55,216 nucleotides of DNA from Cyanocohniella sp. LLY (GTDB taxonomy: Bacteria; Cyanobacteriota; Cyanobacteriia; Cyanobacteriales; Nostocaceae). The DNA lies in NCBI GenBank assembly GCA_022241785.1, contig JAKOMP010000034.1, positions 1-55,216 on the forward strand, read 5' to 3'. Under the pieces are notes generated by a model, which did not search any database, was not told the DNA's origin, and was given only the letters and a program-made list of their open reading frames with translations. Shown in pieces: positions 18,529-26,788 of this stretch. The stretch's first letter is position 1. The number at the start of each line of letters is the position of its first letter. The translations under genes were made by a program, and so were the position numbers.

Positions 18529-20622
18529 TCAATTGCTGACTGTCGAAACAATATAGGGTGAATTAATACTTGAGGTACGCTGAATAGCTACTAATGCCTG
18601 ATAAACCATTGCGGCGACTTCGGCCCGTGTGGCTTCTCGCGTCGGCACAAGTTGTTGGGGATCAGGATAACTGACAATAATTCTTTGTTTTGTGGCCGTT
18701 GCCACGGCTTTACGGGCATAATCGGGAATCGTCTGACTATCAGTATAAGTAAGTAAGGCATTGTTATCAGATGTTGATAAAGCTAGTCCATTTACTAGGG
18801 AGACAATCACCTGTAATCTTTGGACATTTTGATCGGGACGGAAAGTACCATCGCCAAATCCACTGACAAAGCCGCCGCTAGCAGCAATTTGTAAGGCTGG
18901 ATAAGCCCAAAAATTCCGGGCGACATCTGTAAACTCAGATGCTGGACGTTTGGGAGTAGGATTAAATGCCACCGCCACTAAAGCCGCATATTGGGCCCGA
19001 GTCATGGGTTTATCTGGCTGGTAGGTGCCATCGGCAAAACCATGAGTTAAATTCATGCTGGCCAACCCCCGAATAAATAATTCTGCCCAATGTCCCGTAA
19101 TGTCGGTAAATGAGGGCATCTCGACATCGGGACTCACCAGGTAAGGGGAGGCGATCGCTTGTTCTTGACTGCTGGCTACCAATGCCTGATAAATTAATGC
19201 TGCCACCTCGGCGCGAGTAATGTCCCGCATTGGTTCTAGTTGTTCGTTTTGGGGATAGTTAACTATTAATAATTTTTGGGTAGCAATGGCCACAGCATTG
19301 GTGGCGTAACTAGGAATTTGCGCGCGATCGCGGTATAGGTTTAATACATGAGAATTACCCCCAGTTAGTTTTAATCCATTAACTATAGATACTATGGCTT
19401 GTACCTTGGTCAAGTTTTGCCCTGGTCGAAACGTGCCATCAGGAAAGCCACTAATAAAACCCATAGCCGCAGCTTTATTAATAGCTGATGCCGCCCAAAA
19501 ACTGGGGTTCACATCTGTGAATTTCACGCCGGGGTTTATTGTTGGTAATTGAAAAGTCTGGGCGATAATAGCTGCATACTGAGCGCGATTAATGGGGGCA
19601 TCTGGGGCAAACGTGCCATCAGGAAAGCCACTAATAGCTCCCCGACTCACCAATGCTTCCACAAAATCGGCTGCCCAATGTCCAGCTAAGTCAGAAAAAA
19701 TACTGCCACTACCAGAAATTATCCGGGGATGATCTTCTAAGACGGCGATAAAGTCTACTTTTCCCCTAACTTGGGTGGGATTTAATTGATTGCCTACAGA
19801 AACTAGCTGCTGTGATGTGGCATTTTGGACATCAAATTCGCCATTATCACGAAAAATATTGCCAGCCGCATCTTGGTTATTACCCATATCCGGTATAGCG
19901 TCACCATTTACCAACATCCCACTTTGAGTATTGTTAGTAATCAGATTATGACGCAGCACAGGTCGAGCATTGCGAGAAAGGGCGATCGCCGAACGGTTGT
20001 CTGAGATAGTGTTATTAGCTACTAAAGGGGCAGAAAAATCACTGATGGCTATGCCCAAAGGATTTTTTTGAAAGACATTCCGCAGTACTTCTGCTTTACT
20101 ATGACGTACCATCATTAAACCGCTGGCCGCATTTTGCCGAAACATATTATCGACAATGGCGGGTTTGGCATTACCACTAATAAATATGCCTTCTCGACCA
20201 CAGTTAATTAAAGTATTATTACCGACATTTGCCGTAGCCAATTCAATCCAAACACCAGTTCCTTTAGCGATGGGGTTAGTCACCGTTACACCCAAGAGAC
20301 TGGCATCACCTTGCAACAGTAATGTCACATTTTGGGCAGCAAAACTCGGACTTTGATACACACCACTGCCAGAAATAACGATTCCTGCACCTTTGTTGGC
20401 TTCGTTACCTACTACTTTTATCCCCCCAGGGATGACTAGGGGAAACACTTCACCATTGGCGGCGTTGTAGTTTCCCGGTGCCAACTGAATCACTGCGGGT
20501 GTTTTGGCGACTTTTAAAGCACGGGTGAGACTTTTAAACGGACTCGACCGAGAACCAGCATTGGCATCATTGCCCTGGACAGGGTTGACATATATTGTGT
20601 TAACGAAGGTAGAGTTAACCAT
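18529..20622 (-). CDS. DUF1565 beta-helix protein with six S-layer homology (SLH) repeats
   Basis: The protein (about 697 residues from the ATG at 20622) opens with a DUF1565 segment, IYVNPVQGNDANAGSRSSPF, and a right-handed beta-helix (about 10-300) with NNTLINC, NMFRQN and NNTISDNRS repeats. It is followed by two triplets of SLH domains (about 315-500 and 510-695), with motifs FSDLAGHWA, GFPDGTFAP, RAQYAA and TRAEVAALIYQAL. SLH domains normally anchor exported proteins to the cell wall. Unusually, neither the ATG start nor an in-frame TTG at 20634 provides a hydrophobic signal peptide, and a stop lies just upstream. Either the signal was lost, the export signal is unconventional, or the protein stays inside. 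Confidence 0.82.
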   Translation of the reverse strand: MVNSTFVNTIYVNPVQGNDANAGSRSSPFKSLTRALKVAKTPAVIQLAPGNYNAANGEVFPLVIPGGIKVVGNEANKGAGIVISGSGVYQSPSFAAQNVTLLLQGDASLLGVTVTNPIAKGTGVWIELATANVGNNTLINCGREGIFISGNAKPAIVDNMFRQNAASGLMMVRHSKAEVLRNVFQKNPLGIAISDFSAPLVANNTISDNRSAIALSRNARPVLRHNLITNNTQSGMLVNGDAIPDMGNNQDAAGNIFRDNGEFDVQNATSQQLVSVGNQLNPTQVRGKVDFIAVLEDHPRIISGSGSIFSDLAGHWAADFVEALVSRGAISGFPDGTFAPDAPINRAQYAAIIAQTFQLPTINPGVKFTDVNPSFWAASAINKAAAMGFISGFPDGTFRPGQNLTKVQAIVSIVNGLKLTGGNSHVLNLYRDRAQIPSYATNAVAIATQKLLIVNYPQNEQLEPMRDITRAEVAALIYQALVASSQEQAIASPYLVSPDVEMPSFTDITGHWAELFIRGLASMNLTHGFADGTYQPDKPMTRAQYAALVAVAFNPTPKRPASEFTDVARNFWAYPALQIAASGGFVSGFGDGTFRPDQNVQRLQVIVSLVNGLALSTSDNNALLTYTDSQTIPDYARKAVATATKQRIIVSYPDPQQLVPTREATRAEVAAMVYQALVAIQRTSSINSPYIVSTVSN

Positions 20623-20694
20623 TGATTGTTGCAATGCAATTGTTTAAATACATATATAGGAATCCGGTTTGATTCCTAAAATTATTGGCGTAGG

Positions 20695-20789
20695 CTGGGA
20701 GTGGGGAGTAGGCTTCGCCGTGAGCGTCAGCCGTTAGCGTAGCTTCCCGAAGGGTACGGGAGTAGGGAGTGGGGAATAGGGAGTGGGAA
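20695..20789. repeat. Short tandem GGGAGT(A/G)GGG repeats interrupted by a palindromic insert
   Basis: GGGAGTGGGGAGTAGG on the left and GGGAGTAGGGAGTGGGGAATAGGGAGTGGG on the right are units of a short tandemly repeated family typical of heterocystous cyanobacteria. Between them is a GC-rich insert running from CTTCGCCGTGAGCG to CCCGAAGGGT, itself a common interspersed piece. The rest of the gap 20623-21039 is the divergent promoter region of the SLH and P450 genes, with nothing else recognisable. Confidence 0.55.
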
Positions 20790-21039
20790 AAAGGCTTTTT
20801 AGGTTGTACTGAGATTTTTCATAAATCAAATAGCGAGTCCTATATATAAATAACAACTTACTTAGGGCTGTGATCTGAAAATCACCGTGCCTCTGTCTGG
20901 CAAATATACCTGTGTCACCCCACGGCTAGCAAGAGCAACAAAGCAGATTTTACTTAACAAATCTCTCTATTTGATGAAGAATTTCATATTAGTGGTGCTT
21001 AATATTCTTGAATATACACAAACCTAGAGGCCTTTTGGT

Positions 21040-22428
21040 ATGGCTCCTGATGTATTTGAGTTATCAGCACCACCAGTTAACTCTATTGTTGGACATTTAC
21101 TAGAACTGGGACAAGACCCGTTGGGATTTCTCACCCGTTGTCGTGACTATGGTGATATTGTGCCTTTACAGTTGGGTTTAACGCCTGCTTGTTTAGTAAC
21201 TAATCCTGAATACATAGAAGAAGTTCTCAAAAATCGCCATGATTTTATTAAAAGTCGAGGTTCTCGCGCCTTAAAAACATTACTAGGAGAAGGGTTATTA
21301 ACCACAGAAGGAGAATCCTGGTTTTGGCAACGTCGCCTTGTCCAACCAGTATTTCACCAAAAACGGATTAATCGATATGGCGAAATCATGGTGGAGTACA
21401 CCAACCAAATGCTGCAAACTTGGCACGATGGTGAAATACATGACATTCATGCAGATATGATGCACCTGACACTGCAAATCGTCATGAAGTGTATATTTAG
21501 CGCTGAAGTGGATGCAGGAGAGGCAAAAGTTGTCGCCAATGCGCTAGATGTGGCTATGCAGTGGTTTGAAAGTAAGCGACGGCAAAATTTTCTGGTGTGG
21601 GAGTGGTTCCCTAGACCGGAAAATCTTCGTTATCGGCGTGCGATCGCCCAAATGGATGAAGCTATCTATAAACTAATTCAAGAACGCCGTCACAGTGAGG
21701 AAAAACCCAATGATTTGTTGACAATGCTCATGGAAGCAAAGGACGAAGAAACAGGTCAGCAGATGGATGATAAACTACTGCGGGATGAAGTGGCGACTCT
21801 GATGTTAGCTGGGCATGAAACCACTGCAAATACCTTATCTTGGACGTGGATGCTGTTGGCACAAAATCCCGAAGTGCGGGAAAAATTAGCATCAGAGTTA
21901 AATCAAGTTCTCCAAGGAAGGCTACCCACACTCGAAGACTTGGGGCAATTAGTTTATACACAGCAAGTAATAAAAGAATCAATGCGGCTATATCCTCCAG
22001 TATCGATCATGGGACGGGAAGCAGCAGTAGATACCCACATTGGCGGTTATGAAATTCCCCAAGGTATGTCAATCATGATCAGTCAGTGGGTGATGCATCG
22101 TCATCCAAAGTATTTTGCTAATTCCACAGCTTTTCAACCAGAACGTTGGATACAGGAGTTAGAAAAGCAACTGCCTAAAGGAGTATATTTCCCCTTTGGG
22201 TCTGGGCCGAGGATTTGTATTGGTAAAGGTTTTGCTCAGATGGAAGCGGCTTTGATTTTGGCAACGATCGCTCAAAGTTTCCAAGTCGATTTAGTCCCAG
22301 AACACCCCATCGTGCCACAGCCTTCTATTACTTTACGTCCAGAACATGGGTTGAAGGTGCAACTCAAGCAGGTGGCGTTAGATGCTTCTCAGGATGGGAA
22401 ACATCAACAAGTACACAGTTCTTACTAG
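21040..22428 (+). CDS. Cytochrome P450
   Basis: The 462-residue protein carries all P450 marks: the oxygen-binding I-helix AGHETT (257-262), the K-helix E313-S-M-R316, a PERW meander and the heme loop FPFGSGPRICIGKG with the thiolate ligand Cys393. There is no N-terminal membrane anchor, as usual for bacterial enzymes. Substrate is unknown. No ferredoxin or ferredoxin reductase gene is adjacent, so electrons probably come from the cell's general ferredoxin pool. It is a single gene; its stop codon abuts a family A repeat (22429-22520). Confidence 0.93.
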   Translation: MAPDVFELSAPPVNSIVGHLLELGQDPLGFLTRCRDYGDIVPLQLGLTPACLVTNPEYIEEVLKNRHDFIKSRGSRALKTLLGEGLLTTEGESWFWQRRLVQPVFHQKRINRYGEIMVEYTNQMLQTWHDGEIHDIHADMMHLTLQIVMKCIFSAEVDAGEAKVVANALDVAMQWFESKRRQNFLVWEWFPRPENLRYRRAIAQMDEAIYKLIQERRHSEEKPNDLLTMLMEAKDEETGQQMDDKLLRDEVATLMLAGHETTANTLSWTWMLLAQNPEVREKLASELNQVLQGRLPTLEDLGQLVYTQQVIKESMRLYPPVSIMGREAAVDTHIGGYEIPQGMSIMISQWVMHRHPKYFANSTAFQPERWIQELEKQLPKGVYFPFGSGPRICIGKGFAQMEAALILATIAQSFQVDLVPEHPIVPQPSITLRPEHGLKVQLKQVALDASQDGKHQQVHSSY

Positions 22429-22520
22429 TCAGGAATTACGTAACCAACCACGTATTTTCGTCATTGCGACTGTAGGGAAGCAATCTCAAAGCCTTGATTT
22501 TTCTAGCGAGTGCATAAGTG
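22429..22520. repeat. Second copy of the family A MITE-like repeat
   Basis: TCAGGAATTACGTAACCAAC followed by CACGTATTTTCGTCATTGCGAC and later TCAAAGCCTTGATTTTTCTAG is the reverse complement of the outer parts of 5173-5315, lacking the middle insert. It starts at the base after the P450 stop codon and ends GTGCATAAGTG. A further partial relative (GTCATTGCGAC...GAAGCAATCTCA) is at about 37991-38020. Confidence 0.6.
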
Positions 22521-22677
22521 AACAAAAAAATAAGGAGAGCTACATGGGCAACTCTCCAGATCATTAGGGTTCATCTACTAAACACAGAATAGCCTTTAAG
22601 GTATGAGGGGTGTCACCTAATTTTCTGTGTATTTTGTAAAGATATGGTGAAAATTGATAAATAAACCGGAAAAACAC

Positions 22678-24153
22678 CTAAGAATTGAGTTTTTTCTCTA
22701 CCAATTCATTAGTCAGCTTCGGATCAGCGCGTTTATCGGTGATTTTCAACACTTGCCCCACAAAGAAGCCTTTCAGCTTGGTGTTACCGTTGCGATACTT
22801 TTCTAGTTCCTTGGGATTAGAGGCGATCGCTTCATCAACGATAGGTTCTAATACGGCGGCATCGGTGATTAACTCTTGTCCGGCGAAAGCTTTTTCAGGA
22901 GCAACACCTGTCAGTAAATCTGGTAGTTTTTGTTTAGCTTGGGCGTTACTAATTTTACCAGAATCAATCAGGGTAATGACTTCTGCGAGATTTTGCGGAG
23001 TCAGGGCAATTTCTGTAATACTCAGCTTTTGCTTATTGAGGTAGGCGGCGATATCTTGAGTAATCCAGTTGGCAGCCGCTTTGGCATTGGCACCAGATGC
23101 AATCGCAGCTTCAAAATAATCGGCGACGGTGCTGTCTTCTGTCAACACTCTGGCATCGTAAGCCGAAAGCCCCAACTCATTTTCATAATGATGGCGTTTG
23201 TGGGCGGGTAGTTCTGGTAATTCACTACGCCATTGTTCTAGTTGAGCCTCGGAAACTTCAATGGGAGCTAAATCTGGTTCGGGGAAGTAGCGGTAATCGC
23301 TAGAACCTTCCTTCACCCGCATACTAATTGTTCGTTGAGCGCCTTCTTCCCACAGACGCGTTTCTTGGATAATGCGATCGCCTGCTTCAATGGCAGCAAT
23401 TTGGCGTTCAATTTCGTAATCAATAGCCCGTTGGATGGCGTTGAACGAGTTCATATTTTTAATTTCTACCTTGACGCCAAACTCTTCTCGCCCCACGGGA
23501 CGCACAGAGATGTTGACATCACAACGCAGAGAACCTTCTTGCATATTGCCATCACTGACACCGAGATAACGCATGATGCGGCGGATTTCTTGGGCATATT
23601 CGGCAGCCTCTTCACCAGAACGCAAATCAGGTTCCGAAACGATTTCCACCAATGGCACACCTGCGCGATTGTAGTCTACCAGAGAATAGCTAGAACCAGA
23701 CAGGCGATCGCTTCCCGCGTGTACTAGTTTTCCGGCATCTTCCTCCATGTGCAAACGAGTCACACCAATGCGTTTACGCACGGGGTTTCCTTCCACATCT
23801 ACCAATTCAATTTCTAACCAACCGTGTTCAGCAATGGGTAGGTCATATTGAGAAATTTGGTAATTTTTGGGTAGATCAGGATAAAAATATTGTTTACGGT
23901 CAAATTTGCTATATTTAGCGATTTGGCAATTTAATGCTAACCCTGCTTTGACAGCATATTCCAGGACTTTTTCATTCAGTACGGGCAACACCCCAGGTAG
24001 CCCCATACACACAGGGTCGATATTAGTATTGGGGTCAGCACCGAACGCTGTAGAGCTATTAGAGAAAATTTTGGTGTTGGTACTGAGTTGACAATGGGTT
24101 TCTAGACCAATAATCGCTTCGTACTCAGTTTTGACAGTCGTAGCAGCAGTCAT
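22678..24153 (-). CDS. gatB: Asp/Glu-tRNA amidotransferase subunit B
   Basis: The 491-residue protein begins with the GatB signature EAIIGLETHCQL and contains DPVCMGLPGVLPVLN, FDRKQYFYPDLPKNYQISQYD, HMEEDAGKLVH, DYNRAGVPLVEIVSEPD and the C-terminal YqeY-like tail ending LKGFFVGQVLKITDKRADPKL. In the GatCAB complex it phosphorylates and amidates misacylated Glu-tRNA(Gln) or Asp-tRNA(Asn) in the cytosol. gatA and gatC are not in the window, as is usual in cyanobacteria where these genes are scattered. Confidence 0.97.
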   Translation of the reverse strand: MTAATTVKTEYEAIIGLETHCQLSTNTKIFSNSSTAFGADPNTNIDPVCMGLPGVLPVLNEKVLEYAVKAGLALNCQIAKYSKFDRKQYFYPDLPKNYQISQYDLPIAEHGWLEIELVDVEGNPVRKRIGVTRLHMEEDAGKLVHAGSDRLSGSSYSLVDYNRAGVPLVEIVSEPDLRSGEEAAEYAQEIRRIMRYLGVSDGNMQEGSLRCDVNISVRPVGREEFGVKVEIKNMNSFNAIQRAIDYEIERQIAAIEAGDRIIQETRLWEEGAQRTISMRVKEGSSDYRYFPEPDLAPIEVSEAQLEQWRSELPELPAHKRHHYENELGLSAYDARVLTEDSTVADYFEAAIASGANAKAAANWITQDIAAYLNKQKLSITEIALTPQNLAEVITLIDSGKISNAQAKQKLPDLLTGVAPEKAFAGQELITDAAVLEPIVDEAIASNPKELEKYRNGNTKLKGFFVGQVLKITDKRADPKLTNELVEKKLNS

Positions 24154-24279
24154 ATTATGTATCGCTATTTGGGCATAATTTTTAGTTTAGGGTACTATTT
24201 TAGCCTGGTCTCAACTTTTCCTGAGGGGGGAAATCCTCATTAGTCATTGGTCATTGATCAATAATTATGGGAACTTGCT

Positions 24280-24834
24280 GTGAATACTCAAGCTCAGTTA
24301 CAGATGATTTTAGCTCCTACACCTGTAGGTATTGTATTACCTCTAATAGCTCAACTCAATTTGCCTAACTGGTGGTTAGCAGGGGGTGCAGTGCGAAATA
24401 CAGTTTGGCACGCCATATTTGGTGAACAATGCCAGTTAATTATTAAAGATTTTGATATTGCCTTTTTTGATGAATCGGGAAACCGTTCTCAAGAATTAGC
24501 CGCCAAGGCACAATTAACGGCACAATTTCCCAATGAGCAATTTGATGTGAAAAATCAAGCTAGTTTTGCTCGTTGGCGTTCTGGACGTAGAACCTACACC
24601 AGTGCAGAAGATGGAATTAAAGATTGGCTGCACACGGCTACAGCTGTAGGAGTGCGAGTAGATGCACAAGGACAATGGCAGTTTTTCACTCCCTACGGCT
24701 TAGATGATTTATTTAATGGCATTATTCGACCTACGCCAACACATATCAATGACCCAGACGCCCAGAATAAAGCATTGGGGTTTATGTCTAAGTGTCCTTG
24801 TTTGCAATTAATGACTGAAAACAAATTCCTGTAA
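24280..24834 (+). CDS. Nucleotidyltransferase-like protein (DUF925/NTP_transf_6 family)
   Basis: The 184-residue protein contains WWLAGGAVRNTVWH and KDFDIAFFD, the nucleotide-binding GG and acidic D-x-D-like residues of the DUF925 family of predicted nucleotidyltransferases, and ends with a conserved YGLDDLFNGIIRPTPTH segment. Substrate is unknown. The start is a GTG at 24280. A dispersed TCATTGGTCATTGATCA repeat lies just upstream. The gene is followed after 74 bases by the phosphatase-like gene and may share its transcript. Confidence 0.8.
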   Translation: MNTQAQLQMILAPTPVGIVLPLIAQLNLPNWWLAGGAVRNTVWHAIFGEQCQLIIKDFDIAFFDESGNRSQELAAKAQLTAQFPNEQFDVKNQASFARWRSGRRTYTSAEDGIKDWLHTATAVGVRVDAQGQWQFFTPYGLDDLFNGIIRPTPTHINDPDAQNKALGFMSKCPCLQLMTENKFL

Positions 24835-24850
24835 GTAGCCTGTATATCTT

Positions 24851-24905
24851 GCAAATCCTCTCATTTACAAGTACAAAGCCCGTAGGCTTACGTAAATGAT
24901 TTGCT
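24851..24905 (+). promoter_or_regulatory. Stem-loop immediately before the phosphatase-like gene
   Basis: GCAAATC-CTC-TCATTTAC on the left pairs with GTAAATGATTTGC on the right with a small bulge, and an inner AAGCC/GGCTT hairpin lies between. The structure ends three bases before the ATG at 24909, where no separate Shine-Dalgarno sequence is visible, so it may affect initiation or be a repeat of no function. Confidence 0.35.
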
Positions 24906-24908
24906 CAA

Positions 24909-25346
24909 ATGAATAAGATTTTATTTCTGTGTACAGGTAATTACTACCGCAGTCGCTTTGCTGAACACCTGTTTAACTGGTTGGCGATTAAGCAAGGATT
25001 AGATTGGCAGGCTGATTCTAGAGGGTTAGCACTGGAACGGGGGATCAATAATGTAGGGGCAATTTCCCGACACGCATCTGAGGCTTTAGCAGCGCGCTTG
25101 GTGAACTTACCTGATGATGAACGGTTTCCTCAACCAGCCAGTGAGCAAGATTTTCAAGCAGCATCTAGAGTTATTGCCCTGGATGAATTAGAACACCGTC
25201 CACTAATGAATGAGCGCTTTCCTGAATGGGTAGATGCCATTGAATATTGGCTGATTCACGATATCGATAAAACCTTGGCTACTGACGCCCTGGCACAAAT
25301 TGAAAATAATGTCCTGCAACTGATAAAACAACTGGCACAAAGTTAA
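24909..25346 (+). CDS. Low-molecular-weight protein tyrosine phosphatase-like protein
   Basis: The 145-residue protein begins MNKILFLCTGNYYRSR, a C(X)5R-S phosphate-binding loop (C8 to R14) at the place used by low-molecular-weight protein tyrosine phosphatases and arsenate reductases. Compared with the usual C-x-G-N-x-C-R-S-P, the second cysteine is tyrosine and the proline is arginine, which marks a divergent subgroup. An IHDIDKTLATD segment near residue 118 may carry the catalytic aspartate. Activity on protein phosphotyrosine is therefore plausible but not certain. Confidence 0.72.
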   Translation: MNKILFLCTGNYYRSRFAEHLFNWLAIKQGLDWQADSRGLALERGINNVGAISRHASEALAARLVNLPDDERFPQPASEQDFQAASRVIALDELEHRPLMNERFPEWVDAIEYWLIHDIDKTLATDALAQIENNVLQLIKQLAQS

Positions 25347-25417
25347 TCAGTGATCACACTTGCCATTCTCCATTGTTTATAGTACATTTGAACTAACAAG
25401 AGAAACCCTAAAATTTG

Positions 25418-25444
25418 ACCCCACTTCACAGGTGGGGTTTTTGT
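25418..25444 (+). terminator. Intrinsic terminator after the phosphatase-like gene
   Basis: ACCCCAC (25418-25424) and GTGGGGT (25432-25438) form a seven-base stem with a seven-base loop, followed by TTTTTGTTT. It separates two convergent genes, and a weaker U-run on the other strand could serve the 2Fe-2S gene. Confidence 0.8.
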
Positions 25445-25855
25445 TTATCCATTATTCTGCTTGATGCGTGAGTAGAGAAGTTGGCGATCGCTCTGCGGAT
25501 CTATGATTAAACAGCGTATCTTGCCGCCATCTGCATTACTTCCCAGCACAACAGCAACCCGCCTCTGGGGACAAACTCCTAAACAACTGGTGCTAACAAC
25601 CCGAAATTCTCCCCATAAGCCGTCAAATTTGAGGCGAGATTTTAGCCAATTTTGTAATTCTTCTGAAGCCGTTAAGCCTCTATGGGGTAACTCTGGGGCG
25701 CACTGTGAACAGACAAATACTAAACTAGCTTGGGGAGAAACACTAGGAATAGCAACAACTGAAGGACGAGAATTTACAGGGGAAGGTGGTTCAGATGATA
25801 ACTGTTGGGAAATGTTGCGAATCAGCGCCTTGATACATTTGAGCAGTTTTTTCAT
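25445..25855 (-). CDS. (2Fe-2S) thioredoxin-like ferredoxin domain protein
   Basis: The 136-residue protein has the four cysteines of the thioredoxin-like [2Fe-2S] ferredoxin fold: C49-x-x-C52 in VFVCSQCAPE and C91-x3-C95 in STSCLGVCPQRR. The first 40 residues are basic then proline/serine-rich and probably a flexible extension. These proteins are electron carriers or regulators of unknown partner in cyanobacteria. There is no signal peptide. Confidence 0.75.
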   Translation of the reverse strand: MKKLLKCIKALIRNISQQLSSEPPSPVNSRPSVVAIPSVSPQASLVFVCSQCAPELPHRGLTASEELQNWLKSRLKFDGLWGEFRVVSTSCLGVCPQRRVAVVLGSNADGGKIRCLIIDPQSDRQLLYSRIKQNNG

Positions 25856-25932
25856 GGACAGCTGTGTTGAGCTATATCTGACAGCATGGCGGATATTTCT
25901 GATCTAATCTGTTCTGGTAGTTCATTTGTGGG

Positions 25933-26047
25933 TTAGGGACTTCCAGAAATTAAATTATCCAATTTACTGGGATGCAAGGTTGTCTTTCTCCTCCCTGCTC
26001 CCCTGCTTACCCAGTGATTGGACATTTATTTAGTTTGAAGTCCCTTA
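25933..26047. repeat. MITE-like element abutting the gntR stop codon
   Basis: The left part, TTAGGGACTTCC..., and the right part, ...GAAGTCCCTTA, are inverted. Similarity extends about 35 bases inward on each side (left ATTATCCAATTTACTGGG against right CCCAGTGATTGGACATTT). The centre is pyrimidine-rich. The TAA stop codon of the GntR gene (26045-26047) lies within the terminal repeat, so the element may have supplied the gene's present end. Confidence 0.5.
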
Positions 26048-26716
26048 GGGCTTTTGCTGCAAGTATGTAACTAGCTGTTCCCCGGCTGTGTCAATGTGTC
26101 GTTTTAATAGCCGGACTGCGGCTTTGGTATCTTGTTGACGACAAGCATTGAGAATTTGATCATGTTCCTTTTGGGAATGCTGTTGATAATTTATTTGGGA
26201 CATCTGCACGCGCACATAGCGATCGCAATTAACGTGTAAATTTTTAATCATGGTCAGCAATCGCGGACGTGCAGCTGGGGTGTAAAGTGTGGCGTGAAAT
26301 TCCCAATTAAGTTTTGCTAAATGACCTGCATCGGTGGTTTGGTCGCTGGCTTCTAGAATCACAGCTGCTTTTTCCAAATCTGATTCACCTAACTGAGGAA
26401 TTGCCAATTGCATCGCTGTCACTTCCAAAGCACTGCGGATTTCGCAAATTTCTTGGGCTTCGGCGGCTGTCATTACCGAAACCATCGCACCACGATTGAG
26501 ATGCAGTGTCACTAATCCTTCTGCTTCTAGCTGTTTTAGCGCTTCCCGTACAGGTATGCGACTTACGCCAAATTGAGTGGCGATTTCATCTTGTCGTAAG
26601 GATTGTCCTTCCTGAAAAATGCCCCGTAGAATTGCTTCTCGCAAAGCATCGGCAATTAAATCTGGGGTACTGCGTTGTTGTTGCAGCACGTTGGCTGCTA
26701 ATTCATTTAAGTTCAT
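26045..26716 (-). CDS. GntR-family transcriptional regulator (FadR/FCD subfamily)
   Basis: The 223-residue protein has an N-terminal winged helix-turn-helix (about 18-82, with EIATQFGVSRIPVREALKQL) and a C-terminal all-helical FCD ligand domain (about 90-215). The metal/ligand histidines are visible in NWEFHATLY, KEHDQIL and KRHID. It is transcribed away from leuA, and two copies of a GTATAC-centred operator fill the space before its start codon. FCD regulators usually bind small carboxylates; with leuA as neighbour, an intermediate of branched-chain amino acid metabolism is a reasonable guess for the ligand, not a demonstrated one. Confidence 0.9.
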   Translation of the reverse strand: MNLNELAANVLQQQRSTPDLIADALREAILRGIFQEGQSLRQDEIATQFGVSRIPVREALKQLEAEGLVTLHLNRGAMVSVMTAAEAQEICEIRSALEVTAMQLAIPQLGESDLEKAAVILEASDQTTDAGHLAKLNWEFHATLYTPAARPRLLTMIKNLHVNCDRYVRVQMSQINYQQHSQKEHDQILNACRQQDTKAAVRLLKRHIDTAGEQLVTYLQQKP

Positions 26717-26721
26717 ATTTT

Positions 26722-26758
26722 ATATTGTATACAATATCCGAAAAATCGTATACAATAT
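26722..26758. promoter_or_regulatory. Two GntR-type operators between gntR and leuA
   Basis: ATATTGTATACAATAT at 26722-26737 is a perfect 16-base palindrome. A second, imperfect copy, ATCGTATACAATAT, lies at 26745-26758. The shared block GTATACAATATCC is repeated with a 21-base period, about two helical turns, so two dimers would bind the same face of the DNA. TTGTAT/TACAAT motifs inside the operators also look like promoter boxes. The first operator ends six bases from the gntR start, consistent with autorepression and joint control of leuA. Confidence 0.75.
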
Positions 26759-26788
26759 CCAAAGTAATCTTTTCCCAAAGAGACAGTT

